A stretch of DNA of 64,000 nt from Candidatus Gastranaerophilales bacterium (GCA_928722015.1 CAKMWI010000009.1:46266-110265), one strand, 5' to 3'; shown: positions 27,376 through 37,226, numbered from the stretch's first letter. The notes: generated by a model not told the origin, from the letters alone. Program-made: numbers and translations.

Positions 27376-28791
27376 TTACAATTTATTTTTTCCAAAAAAG
27401 CCCATTATTTTATCCAGAAGCCCCTCAGATTCTTCAGCATCAGAAGAACCTAAGCTGTCAAGCTTATCTAAACGTTCTTTTGCCATTTTATAATCAACCG
27501 GATCTTTAACAAGCTCTAAATAACGATTATAAGTATCAATAGCCTGCCTGTTAGCTTTTATTCTTTCATAAGCCCTGGCTAAATTCTTCAATGCCGTTAA
27601 ATCTTTAGAATCAATCTCTACAATTTTTTCAAGATATGTAACCTGCATTTTATAATCGCCTATACCTTCCCTGAATGCAGCTAGTTTCTGCAAAGCTTCC
27701 TTATTTTTTGAATCAAGTTTAATAATCTTTTCATAATATTCTGCAGCATGGTTAACCTCACCATTTTCAGTCAACAAAGCAGCTAATGTGAATAACAAAT
27801 CAATATCATCATCTTTTATTTGAATAGCATTTAAAAATTCATTTATAGCGATATCCCTATTTTGTCTTGTGATATTGTATTTACCCCAGTTTAGATGAGC
27901 ATTAAACTCATCACCCTGCTCTTCATATACAAGAGCCCTCATTTGATAAGTAAGTGGAGAATTTGGAGAAATTTTATTATACTCATCAATATATGAAAGA
28001 GCTTTTTCAAAATCCTTTGAAGAATAACAATACTGAGCTTGCAAAGTATAATATCTAGGAGAAGTTTTTAATTCTTCAGGCAGAGATTTAAGCTTTGCAT
28101 AAGCTTCTTCAATTTCACCTAACTCTAACATACACTGAATTTTTAATAATTCATCCCTAGTAAATTCAATAGCTTTTTTTGGATTTCCACTTTTTAAATA
28201 AACCGCAGCCAAAGCCTCATTAATTTTTTCAGTATCAAAACCTTTCTGTTTTGCTCTGTTTAAAGTATCAATAGCGCTGGAATATGCTTCATCTTGAAGA
28301 TATAAATCTGCAAGTTGTAAAAATATTTCTTCATGAAGGTTATCATATTCCAAAATCAAATTAAACTCGTCAATAGCCTTCATAGAATTACCAAGTTGGC
28401 GATAAATATTTGCCAAGGTCAAACGAGTCATTACAATCTGAGTTTCATCAGTAGCTGCAGACAAAGCTTTTTTAAAATCATTTATTGCAAAATCAAGTTT
28501 ACCCTCAATAGAATTTTTATTTCCTCTATAAATATAATACTTGTATTTATCTGAATTTTCGTAAATAGACATCAACTGTTCATAAGCCAGAGGATTTGTA
28601 ACATCACGTTTTAATATCTCATGATAATAATTGGCTGCTTCCTCAGTTCTTTCCAAAATAAGAGATAAATGCCCCAGTCTTTCCAACAAACCCAAATCAT
28701 CAGGATTACTATCATAAACTTTTTTATATTCACGATAAGCGTCTTCATATTGTTCATTTGCTTCAAATTGTTCAGCCAGTTGTAAACTCAT
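27376..28791 (-). CDS. Tetratricopeptide-repeat protein
   Basis: 471 residues made almost entirely of 34-residue TPR units (at least ten), for example EEAANYYHEILKRDVTNPLA and KQAIDTYNRYLE-like segments. There is no signal peptide or membrane segment, so it is probably a cytosolic scaffold or adaptor. The last 35 residues are acidic and end with an amphipathic helix (GLLDKIMGFFGKNK). An AAAGGAG site precedes the ATG. It lies 66 bp downstream of pth on the same strand. The partner is unknown. Confidence 0.85.
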   Translation of the reverse strand: MSLQLAEQFEANEQYEDAYREYKKVYDSNPDDLGLLERLGHLSLILERTEEAANYYHEILKRDVTNPLAYEQLMSIYENSDKYKYYIYRGNKNSIEGKLDFAINDFKKALSAATDETQIVMTRLTLANIYRQLGNSMKAIDEFNLILEYDNLHEEIFLQLADLYLQDEAYSSAIDTLNRAKQKGFDTEKINEALAAVYLKSGNPKKAIEFTRDELLKIQCMLELGEIEEAYAKLKSLPEELKTSPRYYTLQAQYCYSSKDFEKALSYIDEYNKISPNSPLTYQMRALVYEEQGDEFNAHLNWGKYNITRQNRDIAINEFLNAIQIKDDDIDLLFTLAALLTENGEVNHAAEYYEKIIKLDSKNKEALQKLAAFREGIGDYKMQVTYLEKIVEIDSKDLTALKNLARAYERIKANRQAIDTYNRYLELVKDPVDYKMAKERLDKLDSLGSSDAEESEGLLDKIMGFFGKNKL

Positions 28792-28857
28792 TTACTCTTA
28801 CTCCTTTTAATACCTTATGCTTTAACTATTATAGCATTAAACGTAATTTTATTCAAT

Positions 28858-29415
28858 CTAATTATACACATTTTGAGTCTTAGAAATCCCATTATCAAAA
28901 TAATATTCCACCCCCTCAATCGCACGTTTTAAAACTGGCTTAAGAGTTTCAAGCTGATCTTTATAAAAATTTTGCAAAACAAAATTTTCAGCAGGTATAG
29001 GCGGTTGTGGTCCAATTCCAACTTTCAAGCGTGCAACATTAGTTGTTCCAAGATTTTTTATAACTGATTTTATACCATTATGTCCACCATCTGAACCATT
29101 TGGGCGAAATCTAAGTTTTCCTAACTCAAGTGATAAATCATCATATACAATAATGACATCCTCAATTGGTATTTTATAATAATTCATAACTGCAATAACT
29201 GCTTCCCCAGAAAGATTCATATAAGTTGTAGGCTTAATAAGAATAATATCCTCAAAACCTCTTTTAAACTTCGTAATCATACATTTTAATTTCTTCTCTT
29301 CCTTAAAAGACACCTCTTTTATTATTGCCCATTTATCAACAATCATAAAACCAACATTATGACGCGTAAAACAATATTTATCACCAATATTTCCCAAACC
29401 TACAACCAATTTCAT
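28858..29415 (-). CDS. pth: Peptidyl-tRNA hydrolase
   Basis: 185 residues, standard length. The N-terminus KLVVGLGNIGDKYCFTRHNVGF contains the catalytic His19 and Asn20, and the central YDDLSLELGKLRFRPNGSDGGHNG is the conserved substrate-binding region. The enzyme releases peptides from prematurely dropped peptidyl-tRNAs. A GAAGGGA ribosome site precedes the ATG. It is the first gene of a probable pth-TPR unit on the minus strand. Confidence 0.96.
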   Translation of the reverse strand: MKLVVGLGNIGDKYCFTRHNVGFMIVDKWAIIKEVSFKEEKKLKCMITKFKRGFEDIILIKPTTYMNLSGEAVIAVMNYYKIPIEDVIIVYDDLSLELGKLRFRPNGSDGGHNGIKSVIKNLGTTNVARLKVGIGPQPPIPAENFVLQNFYKDQLETLKPVLKRAIEGVEYYFDNGISKTQNVYN

Positions 29416-29560
29416 ATTCTATATTCCCTTCAATATTAAATCCATCTTATATTTAGTATTTTAACGTAAATAAATATTACCATAATGGTATAGAAAGATT
29501 AAGCTTAACAAAATGATAAATAATAACTAAATTAAGGGAAAAATAAAAGAGGTACAAACG

Positions 29561-30118
29561 ATGAAAAATAAACTTACAAGTGAAAAAAGTTCGCAAAAAG
29601 TTGCCAAATTTTTAGAAAAAAATGCACTTCACAAAAAAGATTTTGCAGAAATGATAGGAGTAACCTTATCTTATGTATATAACCTTATAGATGAAACCAT
29701 CCCTTTTTCTACTCGAAGTACCACTCTTGAAAGAATTGCAACAGTAATGGATATAGAACCGGAAGAATTTGAGGAATACAAAATTCCGCAGGAGCCAATT
29801 CTAAAAGATGATACAATTGAGCTTTTAAAAAGCATGCTCCATGAGAAAAAAATGAGCATCGTAAATTTTTTAAAAGCCTTTCCTCGGAAGAAAAGAGTAG
29901 AAATTGTCGATATGTTAAGAGGAACATATCCCATACCTATTGACTTTAAAGAACTATCAATGATAGGACAAATTTTGGATTTAGATAAAAATGATATCTA
30001 TAACATTTGGGAAGAGCGTATAAAACAAGTACTTGAAACAAATGGAATGAACCTAAATAACAATGCCGCACTAATAAATGCTATGTTTGACTGCGCAAGA
30101 AAATATATAGACATTTAA
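29561..30118 (+). CDS. Helix-turn-helix protein with two HTH-like halves
   Basis: 185 residues. The first half (about 15-70) has an XRE-type HTH: KKDFAEMIGVTLSYVYNLID followed by LERIATVMDIEPEEFEEYKIP. The second half (about 85-165) repeats the arrangement more weakly (MSIVNFLKAFPRKKRVEIVD, then FKELSMIGQILDLDKNDIYN). It may be a DNA-binding regulator or antitoxin-like protein; no toxin gene is adjacent. It is transcribed alone and ends at a strong terminator. The family is not otherwise recognised. Confidence 0.7.
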   Translation: MKNKLTSEKSSQKVAKFLEKNALHKKDFAEMIGVTLSYVYNLIDETIPFSTRSTTLERIATVMDIEPEEFEEYKIPQEPILKDDTIELLKSMLHEKKMSIVNFLKAFPRKKRVEIVDMLRGTYPIPIDFKELSMIGQILDLDKNDIYNIWEERIKQVLETNGMNLNNNAALINAMFDCARKYIDI

Positions 30119-30153
30119 AAAAAGACTCACTTAGAAAAGTGAGTCTTTTTTTT
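30119..30153 (+). terminator. Terminator after the HTH gene
   Basis: 14-bp stem AAAAAGACTCACTT / AAGTGAGTCTTTTT with an AGAA loop and trailing T-run, directly after the stop codon. Confidence 0.9.
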
Positions 30154-30164
30154 AGAAAAAACAG

Positions 30165-30193
30165 TTGACAATAAAAAATGTTCTTGCTAATAT
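30165..30193 (+). promoter_or_regulatory. tRNA-Lys promoter
   Basis: Consensus TTGACA (30165-30170), 17-bp spacer, TAATAT (30188-30193), 50 bp before the tRNA. Confidence 0.85.
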
Positions 30194-30243
30194 GAATTTA
30201 CACGGTGATTCACCGATAGCTAGGAAATATAAATAGATAATAT

Positions 30244-30316
30244 GCGCTTGTAGCTCAGCAGGTAGAGCACTCCCCTTTTAAGGGATAGGTCGCGCGTTCG
30301 AATCGCGCCAAGCGCA
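30244..30316 (+). tRNA. tRNA-Lys (anticodon TTT)
   Basis: Full cloverleaf: acceptor GCGCTTG/CAAGCGC, D-arm GCTCAGCAGGTAGAGC, anticodon loop CTTTTAA (anticodon TTT), T-arm GCGCG-TTCGAAT-CGCGC, discriminator A. The CCA end is not encoded. The base pair at the top of the anticodon stem is a C-T mismatch. Confidence 0.95.
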
Positions 30317-30442
30317 TATTTTATTGCTTAAAAAGTGTAATTCCTCTTGTTTTTTGAAATAATATTTATTAATGGATATTTCCCTTGTTAGATAAAGGTG
30401 AAAATAAAATTTATAAAATAAAAAAGTAAGATTACAAATAGC

Positions 30443-31090
30443 TCATACTGAAAAAAACTCTCCGAGCGAATTTACAAAAAATTCATTTGACCCCTCGATT
30501 ACAATTGCAGTAAGTGCAGCATCTTTATATTTACCGCATCCGGTATCAATACAAATTTTATCAGACTGAAGCATAGGTTTATCAAATTCAGTGTGCCCAA
30601 AAATTATTTTATATGGGAATTTATGCACTCTATTGTAAAACTCGCTACGAATATAAACCATATCCTCTGGATTCTGCTTTTCAAGCGGTACTCCAATTCT
30701 TAGACCGGCATGAATAAAAAGATAATTATTAATTATATGATAATATTTAAGACTTCTAAAAAATTCTCCATGAATTTTCATAATATTTTCGAAACATCCA
30801 TAACTTTTTGCAGTCGCATTCCCACCATAGTTCCAAAACAGATAATTATAATAATCGTCCTCAGCTGCATGCATCATTGCATATTCGTGCGAGCCAACTA
30901 GATATATGCAGTTACATATATTAGACATTTCTATAATTTTATCAACAACTTCTTTTGATTTTGGACCTCTATCTATATAGTCCCCCATGAAAATTATAGT
31001 ATCATCTTTATCCGGAGCAACATTGCTCAATACAGAACACAGCTTGTCATATTCGCCATGTATATCAGATATTCCAATTAGCCTACTCAT
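30443..31090 (-). CDS. PPP-type metallophosphoesterase
   Basis: 215 residues with the bacterial serine/threonine phosphatase-like motifs: SDIHGEYDK (Asp9, His11), GDYIDRGPKS (Asp37), and later FIHAGLR and FGHTEFDKP with metal-binding His residues. The third motif reads GSHEY (66-70) instead of the usual GNHE, replacing the metal-bridging Asn by Ser. This could lower or alter activity. Relatives hydrolyse phosphoproteins or dinucleoside polyphosphates. The substrate here is unknown. It is monocistronic on the minus strand. Confidence 0.85.
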   Translation of the reverse strand: MSRLIGISDIHGEYDKLCSVLSNVAPDKDDTIIFMGDYIDRGPKSKEVVDKIIEMSNICNCIYLVGSHEYAMMHAAEDDYYNYLFWNYGGNATAKSYGCFENIMKIHGEFFRSLKYYHIINNYLFIHAGLRIGVPLEKQNPEDMVYIRSEFYNRVHKFPYKIIFGHTEFDKPMLQSDKICIDTGCGKYKDAALTAIVIEGSNEFFVNSLGEFFSV

Positions 31091-31188
31091 ACTGAAAGAT
31101 TATAATAAAAATAGAGCATTTACAAATCTCAAAGAATATTCTTCAGCATCAATTTTACAAATTTTCGATTTATTGTATAATAATTGTG

Positions 31189-31575
31189 ATGAAATACTTT
31201 ATCAGACTTTTTTTTGTAATATACTTATTTTTTGCCTCTGCATGTGTAAATATTGCAGACATCAATCATAACATTGTTGCACAGAAAACAAATAATGCTA
31301 TGTTTCTTGATAGTGCTGAATTTCCTGTGTATAAAAATATAAATAAGTCTGAAAAATCAATTGCACCCTCAACCAGAAATAATACTACCATTATTTTATC
31401 AACCAAAAATGATGATACAAATTCTACGTTTGAAACTTTTAGAGGGCAATTAACACCTGAGAATAGACAATTTTCACTACTACTCTCGTATTTGTATAAT
31501 AAATCCTATTTGGAAAACATTTTCAATTTTCATAACAAACAATTATTATCTGAAATTAGCCCCAATGCCCCGTAA
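31189..31575 (+). CDS. Small secreted or lipid-anchored protein, unknown
   Basis: 128 residues from ATG 31189 (a GTG at 31186 is also possible). The N-terminus KYFIRLFFVIYLFFASACVN is a clear signal peptide. FASAC resembles a lipobox, but the -3 residue is Ala, so a lipoprotein is possible rather than sure. The mature part is polar, Thr/Asn-rich in the middle and helical at the end, with no recognised domain. Confidence 0.55.
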   Translation: MKYFIRLFFVIYLFFASACVNIADINHNIVAQKTNNAMFLDSAEFPVYKNINKSEKSIAPSTRNNTTIILSTKNDDTNSTFETFRGQLTPENRQFSLLLSYLYNKSYLENIFNFHNKQLLSEISPNAP

Positions 31576-31663
31576 CCCTTATTATAAAATCAAAGTAAAG
31601 ACTTTCTTTAGTTTAAGATACTCTGATTTGTGTTGAAATGGTTATATAATAAGGAGATTTTTT

Positions 31664-31807
31664 ATGCAAAATATTGAAAATAAAACGGAAGAACATTTAA
31701 ATCCAACAAAATTTCAAGATGCACCAGGGACAGGCGTAATGGCATCATTGATATTTATGGGCACAATGCTTTTTATATTGGTGCTGCTTTCCAGATTTAT
31801 TCATTAG
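31664..31807 (+). CDS. Small single-span membrane protein (47 residues)
   Basis: A short ORF with a strong ribosome site (AAGGAG, 7 nt upstream of the ATG). Residues 1-24 are polar (NPTKFQDAPGTG near the end) and residues 25-44 form one hydrophobic helix (MASLIFMGTMLFILVLLSRF). A terminator follows 65 bp downstream. It looks like a genuine small membrane protein; its function is unknown. Confidence 0.65.
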   Translation: MQNIENKTEEHLNPTKFQDAPGTGVMASLIFMGTMLFILVLLSRFIH

Positions 31808-31871
31808 AAAAATAATAACAGTCTTTATTCTTACAAAGCCAAACTTGGCATAAATATATGCCAAAATTTAT

Positions 31872-31898
31872 GGGACTAAGAATTAAATCCTTAGTCCC
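31872..31898 (+). terminator. Terminator after the small membrane protein gene
   Basis: Stem GGGACTAAG/CTTAGTCCC with an AT loop followed by a T-run (31899-31905). Confidence 0.85.
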
Positions 31899-31931
31899 TT
31901 TTTTTATACATATATGCTGAATATTAATAAA

Positions 31932-34562
31932 CTATGCAGCTTTTTTTTCGTCTTTAGGTTCTTGTTTAACTGAATCTTTAGGTTGTGCATCAGATTTAGC
32001 AACAGATGATTTATTTCTTGTTGCATACATATAGATGCCACCCGCAACGGCAAGAGCTCCCACTGCAACAGCCAGAATAATTTTTACAGGTTTTGATTTT
32101 GAATGTTCCATCATTGTCTCAAGTTCATCTTTATATTCACCAAACTTTCCTACAATACGTTTTAATGGATTTTTATTTCTAGCTTCCCAGCCCTTATCAG
32201 TTTCCAGAATATCATCGAGATAGCGCCTATTTGCAGATTTACCAAGATTATATTCGGCATTATTATGCCAATCAACTTTTTCTTCAATATTCTTCTTACT
32301 CATAGCAATATAACCTTGTTTATCATTAGTATACTGATCTATAAACGCAGCGAAAATATCCCCTACTTGAGGTTTTTGCGCATTAATTCTTGCTTGATCA
32401 ATTTCAAACTCAGAATTTGCCCAAGTTAGACCATATCGCTCTGGACGAAGTTCAACAGCTTCTTTTGTTAAGAAACCGTTTTTAGGATTTGTATAATCTA
32501 CAGGTCCACCAGTTTTAGTACTACCATAAGGAGTACCGGCTATTTTTGATTCAATAGGTGTAATACCATACATTTCACGTCTTGATGTAAACAGTGTATA
32601 ATGACAGCAACCTGTAAGTTTATTAGGCGTAAATCCATCAACATACATAATATTATGTTTATATATTCCACCATCCAATTTTTGTATTTCGTCTATATCG
32701 CGGCAGATATCCTTGTAATCCTGAGCATCCTTATTCCATGGTCCGGCTCCTAACAATACCTTAACTTTTAACTTTGTTTCTTTTGGAATATCTTCCCTCT
32801 TTAAAAAGTCCAAATAACCGCCGGTAGACATAGGAAAACCTTTTTGCTCATCAGGTCTGCCAAAGCCAAATACTAAAATTTCACCATCCTTTATTGGAGA
32901 AAGATACCCCATAACATTATGACCATCAGCAATTTGTCCCTTATTAAAGAACAATTCGTTTAATGCATCCTGCCCTTTTTCTCCTGCATTCCAGATTAAG
33001 TTAGTTAACCATTTTGCATTTTTATGCTTGGCTTCAATAACTTCTTCTATATTTGATCCATTATATTTGAACGGAGTATAACCCTTTGGTGCCTCTTTTG
33101 TAAGTCCATTATTGCCTCTTCCAAAAGGAGCGTTTGCATCGTCAAATTTCATATTTGCTGGCGTAACACCATTACCAACAGATTTAGTTTCTATACTTGC
33201 AAAATCCCCCGTAAGAAACTTAGCTGCATCAGGAGTATCTAAAGATTTCATTTCTTTATCAAAAGTATAAGACACTGTACCAACTGAAATATTATCAGGA
33301 TTGATTCTTGCAGATGAAATACCGGCTTTTAAAATATTATAAGTTCCGGCTCCATCTCTAAAATTATCTAAATATGGATCCATAACAGCATGAGCAATTT
33401 GACGCTCTCTTGGTGTCAAAGCCTCTGAATTTATACCGTATTGTTTCGCTTTTTTCAGTATATCAAATTCTGGAAGATTTCTCATAACTTCAGCATCAGA
33501 AGCATCACCAACAACAACCTGATATTTAAAAGGATCGTCAGTAAGTCCCTGATAATTTCTTCCGGTATTATGATCAACAATATGTGCTTTTACTCCATCG
33601 ACAGAAGTATCACCTAAAGCCGACATATTAGCAATATGATTACCATAAGTGTTTGCAATTCTATCATGACATATAACATTTGCCGGATTATAGTAATCAA
33701 ATTCGGCAGTATTCATGTGCTTGTGGATAGATTCAGCTAAAGCACGCATTCCATCAGAATTTACTATCTCTGCTTCAAAAGGAACATTTCCCCAACAATC
33801 GTACGCATAAGGCTTAGAAGCTCGGGCAAGATGAGGAGTATAGATAAAATAATGAGGTTCTCCTTTTAGCTTATTGTATGACGGATTATGAGAAGATATC
33901 TTAAATAAAGCATACGGAATAGTCTCAGTTTCACCTAAAACTCTTTCTGATAATCTTGTTATAGTACCTTTTGCGCTTGTTGGCTCTAAAATACAATATT
34001 TAGACTTCGCATTTGGTCCTGTACCATTAGGTTTTGATTGAATTACATAACTCAATTCAGTAGGTTTTAAGCCTAATTTTTTAGCAACAGTTTCTAAATC
34101 TTCGCCAACCTGTGCACTATAAAAATGCTTAGCAGGAATTTCATCTGGTAATGAAGCAATCCCCCCAGGGAAATCAGCTTCTTTATGAATTAAAAATTTG
34201 TACCCGCCCTTAGAATTATTATGCTCCCAAAATGGCATAAAACTTCTGGCATCTACTGATTTTTCCTCAACCCTGCCATCAGGAAGGGTTATTTTAACTT
34301 TTTCATGCTTTCTAAGACTAGCCGGCAGCTCAAAACCAACAACACCTTCGCCACCTTGAGCGGCTTCCGGTAATCCCAGACCATTATTTTCAGGGGTAAT
34401 AGAAGCTAGCTGCCACATATTTTTACCAGTAAATGATAATTGAACTATTCGTGAAGTATTCAATGGTGCAGTATAATTTTGCTGTGAATTTTTTACACCA
34501 TTATTTAATCCTCTTCTGTCGTATACCGTAGAAGGGTAATTTTGAACTAAACTTACGCGCAT
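31932..34562 (-). CDS. Membrane-anchored GT5-like (glycogen/starch synthase-type) glycosyltransferase
   Basis: 876 residues. The polar N-terminus carries the S-F-T-G-K motif at 43-47. The body resembles a GT-B retaining glycosyltransferase: an N-terminal FPGGIASLP segment, VICHDRIAN near 300, VGTVSYTF, the phosphate-binding FGRPDEQKG (Arg569, Lys574), and an E-x7-E motif EMYGITPIE (Glu663 to Glu671) followed by GTPYGSTKTGGPVDY. The Arg/Lys pair spaced by five and the KTGG loop match glycogen synthase GlgA (family knowledge). A LysM-like stretch (VGEDLETVAKKLGLKPTEL, about 153-171) interrupts the N-terminal domain. One membrane helix (about 829-851) and a charged tail end the protein. There is no signal peptide. 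AGGGA precedes the ATG. Acceptor and donor are unknown. Confidence 0.7.
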   Translation of the reverse strand: MRVSLVQNYPSTVYDRRGLNNGVKNSQQNYTAPLNTSRIVQLSFTGKNMWQLASITPENNGLGLPEAAQGGEGVVGFELPASLRKHEKVKITLPDGRVEEKSVDARSFMPFWEHNNSKGGYKFLIHKEADFPGGIASLPDEIPAKHFYSAQVGEDLETVAKKLGLKPTELSYVIQSKPNGTGPNAKSKYCILEPTSAKGTITRLSERVLGETETIPYALFKISSHNPSYNKLKGEPHYFIYTPHLARASKPYAYDCWGNVPFEAEIVNSDGMRALAESIHKHMNTAEFDYYNPANVICHDRIANTYGNHIANMSALGDTSVDGVKAHIVDHNTGRNYQGLTDDPFKYQVVVGDASDAEVMRNLPEFDILKKAKQYGINSEALTPRERQIAHAVMDPYLDNFRDGAGTYNILKAGISSARINPDNISVGTVSYTFDKEMKSLDTPDAAKFLTGDFASIETKSVGNGVTPANMKFDDANAPFGRGNNGLTKEAPKGYTPFKYNGSNIEEVIEAKHKNAKWLTNLIWNAGEKGQDALNELFFNKGQIADGHNVMGYLSPIKDGEILVFGFGRPDEQKGFPMSTGGYLDFLKREDIPKETKLKVKVLLGAGPWNKDAQDYKDICRDIDEIQKLDGGIYKHNIMYVDGFTPNKLTGCCHYTLFTSRREMYGITPIESKIAGTPYGSTKTGGPVDYTNPKNGFLTKEAVELRPERYGLTWANSEFEIDQARINAQKPQVGDIFAAFIDQYTNDKQGYIAMSKKNIEEKVDWHNNAEYNLGKSANRRYLDDILETDKGWEARNKNPLKRIVGKFGEYKDELETMMEHSKSKPVKIILAVAVGALAVAGGIYMYATRNKSSVAKSDAQPKDSVKQEPKDEKKAA

Positions 34563-34706
34563 AAATGTCCCTACCTTTATATAAACATGTCCCTACTATA
34601 TGCTATTTATAAAAACACTAAAAATATTTTTGAATAGTGCATGCAGAAAATATTACAAATTATTACAGGAGAAGGTGATTAAACACCTTACTCCTGTTTA
34701 TTCTAT

Positions 34707-37226
34707 CTATGTAGCAGGAGTTTCCTCTGCTACTTGGGAATCCTTATCCTTTTTAGTCTTTCTTACTTTAGCGGCCTTTTCAAAGGCAATCTTGCCATCA
34801 ACAAGAGTAACTTTTATAGTATCACCGTGAGCATATTTGCCAGAAAGAATTTCTTCTGCCAAGCTATCTTCCATTTTACGTTGTATTAAACGTCTTAACG
34901 GACGAGCGCCATAAGCCTCCGAATATCCATTATCAGCCAAATGCTCTTTAACTTCATCAGTAACTTCAATATTAAGCTCTTTTTCAGCGAGACGCTTAAA
35001 TAAGTCTTTTAACATTAAATCAACAATTTGTCTGATTTCTTCTTTTGTCAAATGTGCAAATACAATAGTTTCATCAATACGATTTAAGAATTCCGGTCTA
35101 AAGGCTTTTTTCATCTCTTCAGTAACAGTTTCTTTTAATTTTTCGTACTTATCCTTTGATTCATCATCAGATGTAGTGAAACCTAATTTTGAAGTATTAG
35201 TAATCATGCTTGCACCGACATTAGAAGTCATTATAATTACGGTATTTTTGAAACTTACATGACGACCTTTTGAATCTGTCAACCTGCCATCATCCAAAAT
35301 TTGAAGCATAATATTAAATACATCAGGGTGAGCCTTTTCAATTTCGTCGAAAAGAACCACAGAATAAGGTTTCTTTCTAACTAATTCAGACAAATGACCA
35401 CCATCATCATAACCAACATAACCTGGAGGAGATCCGATAAGTTTTGCAGTTGAATGTTTTTCCATAAATTCTGACATATCAACCCTTATCATGTTATCCT
35501 CAGAACCAAACATTGCTTCAGCCAAAGCTTTTGCCAACTCAGTTTTACCTACTCCGGTAGGACCACAGAAAATGAAACTACCAATAGGTCTGTTTGGCGC
35601 TTTCAAACCGACTCTTGCACGTCTGATAGCTTTAGATATGGCAACTATAGCATCATGTTGTCCTATTACACGCTGATGCAAAGTGTCTTCGAGCTTCATA
35701 AGGCGCTCACTTTCACCTTCAGTTAACTTGGTAACAGGAACACCTGTCATCATAGCAATAACTTCAGCAACATTCTCAGCAGTTACAGTAGCCTTATTAG
35801 TTTCGTGTTCTTCACGCCATTTAGCTGAAACTTCTCTGATTTTATCCCTCAAATCAGCTTCTTCATCACGCAGCTGCGATGCTGTTTCAAACTCTTGATT
35901 TCTAATTGCATCCTCTTTTTCTTTTATTAATGATTTTAATTGCTTTTCAAGTTCTTTTCCTTCAGGACACATGTTAGAAACCTTTAATCTAACCTTTGAA
36001 CTTGCCTCATCAATAACATCAATTGCTTTGTCAGGAAGATATCTGTCATTGACATACTTACTTGACAATTTTACAGCTGCCACGATTGCATCATCAGAAA
36101 TAATCAACTTATGGTGTTCTTCATATTTTGGTTTCAACCCTTTGATTATTTCAATAGACTCATCTATTGTAGGTTCTTCAATCAATACAGGTTGAAAACG
36201 TCTTTCCAATGCTGAGTCTTTTTCAATATACTTTCTATATTCATCTGAAGTTGTAGCACCGATAACTTGAATTTCGCCTCTAGATAGAGCAGGTTTCAAA
36301 ATATTAGCAGCATCAATAGCACCTTCGGCTGCTCCGGCTCCAATCAATGTATGCATTTCATCAATAACAAGAATAATATTTCCGGCTTGACGAATTTCAT
36401 CCATAATTTTTTTCAGACGTTCTTCAAATTCACCACGGTACTTTGTACCCGCAACCAAAAGTCCCATATCCAATTGAATAACTTTTTTCCCATCCAAAAT
36501 ATCAGGGACTTCGGCATTAACAATACGAATAGCAAGCCCTTCAGCAACGGCCGTTTTACCTACACCCGGCTCACCAAGAAGCACAGGATTATTCTTTGTT
36601 CTTCTTGCCAAAATTTGAATAACACGTTCAATTTCTTTTTCTCTACCTACAACAGGGTCCAATCTCAACTCCTGCGCAGCCAGAGTTAAATCACGTCCAA
36701 ATTCATCTAAACTAGGAGTTTTTGTTTTCCCTGAAGAAGACGATGTTGAAGATGATGATGAGGAGGAGGAACCTGCAGCAGTTTGAGGTTTTGATTCACC
36801 TAACATCTTAACCACATTACTTCTTACTTTATTTAAATCAACTCCAAGATTTTCCAAAACTCTGGCAGCAACACCTTCACCTTCTCTAATCAAACCGAGA
36901 AGCAGATGTTCTGTGCCAATATAATTATGACCTAATTGTCGTGCTTCATCCCATGAAAGTTCTAAAACCCTTTTTGCACGTGGAGTAAAAGGAATTTCAA
37001 CAGCCACAAAGCCGGAACCTCTGCCGATGATTTTTTCAACTTCAGTTCTTGCATCCTTTAAGTTTACTCCCATAGATTTTAGAGTTTTAGCAGCAACACC
37101 TGTTCCCTCTCCGATAAGTCCAAGCAGAACCTGTTCTGTTCCGACAAAATTATGACCTAATCTTCGAGCTTCTTCCTGGGCAAGCATAATAACTTTTATT
37201 GCCTTTTCCGTAAAACGTTCGAACAT
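34707..37226 (-). CDS. clpC: ATP-dependent Clp protease ATPase subunit ClpC
   Basis: 839 residues. A double Clp N-domain (1-145), a Ser-rich linker (about 150-165), a first AAA+ module with Walker A GEPGVGKT, a UVR-type middle coiled coil (EFETASQLRDEEADLRDKI) and a second AAA+ module with Walker A GPTGVGKT and VVLFDEIEKAHPDVFN. The UVR/M-domain distinguishes ClpC from ClpA. It unfolds substrates for ClpP with adaptor help, in protein quality control. It is the cyanobacterial and Firmicute type of Clp ATPase. AGGAG precedes the ATG. Confidence 0.96.
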   Translation of the reverse strand: MFERFTEKAIKVIMLAQEEARRLGHNFVGTEQVLLGLIGEGTGVAAKTLKSMGVNLKDARTEVEKIIGRGSGFVAVEIPFTPRAKRVLELSWDEARQLGHNYIGTEHLLLGLIREGEGVAARVLENLGVDLNKVRSNVVKMLGESKPQTAAGSSSSSSSSTSSSSGKTKTPSLDEFGRDLTLAAQELRLDPVVGREKEIERVIQILARRTKNNPVLLGEPGVGKTAVAEGLAIRIVNAEVPDILDGKKVIQLDMGLLVAGTKYRGEFEERLKKIMDEIRQAGNIILVIDEMHTLIGAGAAEGAIDAANILKPALSRGEIQVIGATTSDEYRKYIEKDSALERRFQPVLIEEPTIDESIEIIKGLKPKYEEHHKLIISDDAIVAAVKLSSKYVNDRYLPDKAIDVIDEASSKVRLKVSNMCPEGKELEKQLKSLIKEKEDAIRNQEFETASQLRDEEADLRDKIREVSAKWREEHETNKATVTAENVAEVIAMMTGVPVTKLTEGESERLMKLEDTLHQRVIGQHDAIVAISKAIRRARVGLKAPNRPIGSFIFCGPTGVGKTELAKALAEAMFGSEDNMIRVDMSEFMEKHSTAKLIGSPPGYVGYDDGGHLSELVRKKPYSVVLFDEIEKAHPDVFNIMLQILDDGRLTDSKGRHVSFKNTVIIMTSNVGASMITNTSKLGFTTSDDESKDKYEKLKETVTEEMKKAFRPEFLNRIDETIVFAHLTKEEIRQIVDLMLKDLFKRLAEKELNIEVTDEVKEHLADNGYSEAYGARPLRRLIQRKMEDSLAEEILSGKYAHGDTIKVTLVDGKIAFEKAAKVRKTKKDKDSQVAEETPAT

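Noticed and set aside
31186..31260. Firm lipoprotein call for the small secreted protein
   Set aside because: The lipobox-like FASAC has Ala at -3, so a normal signal peptide is equally possible.
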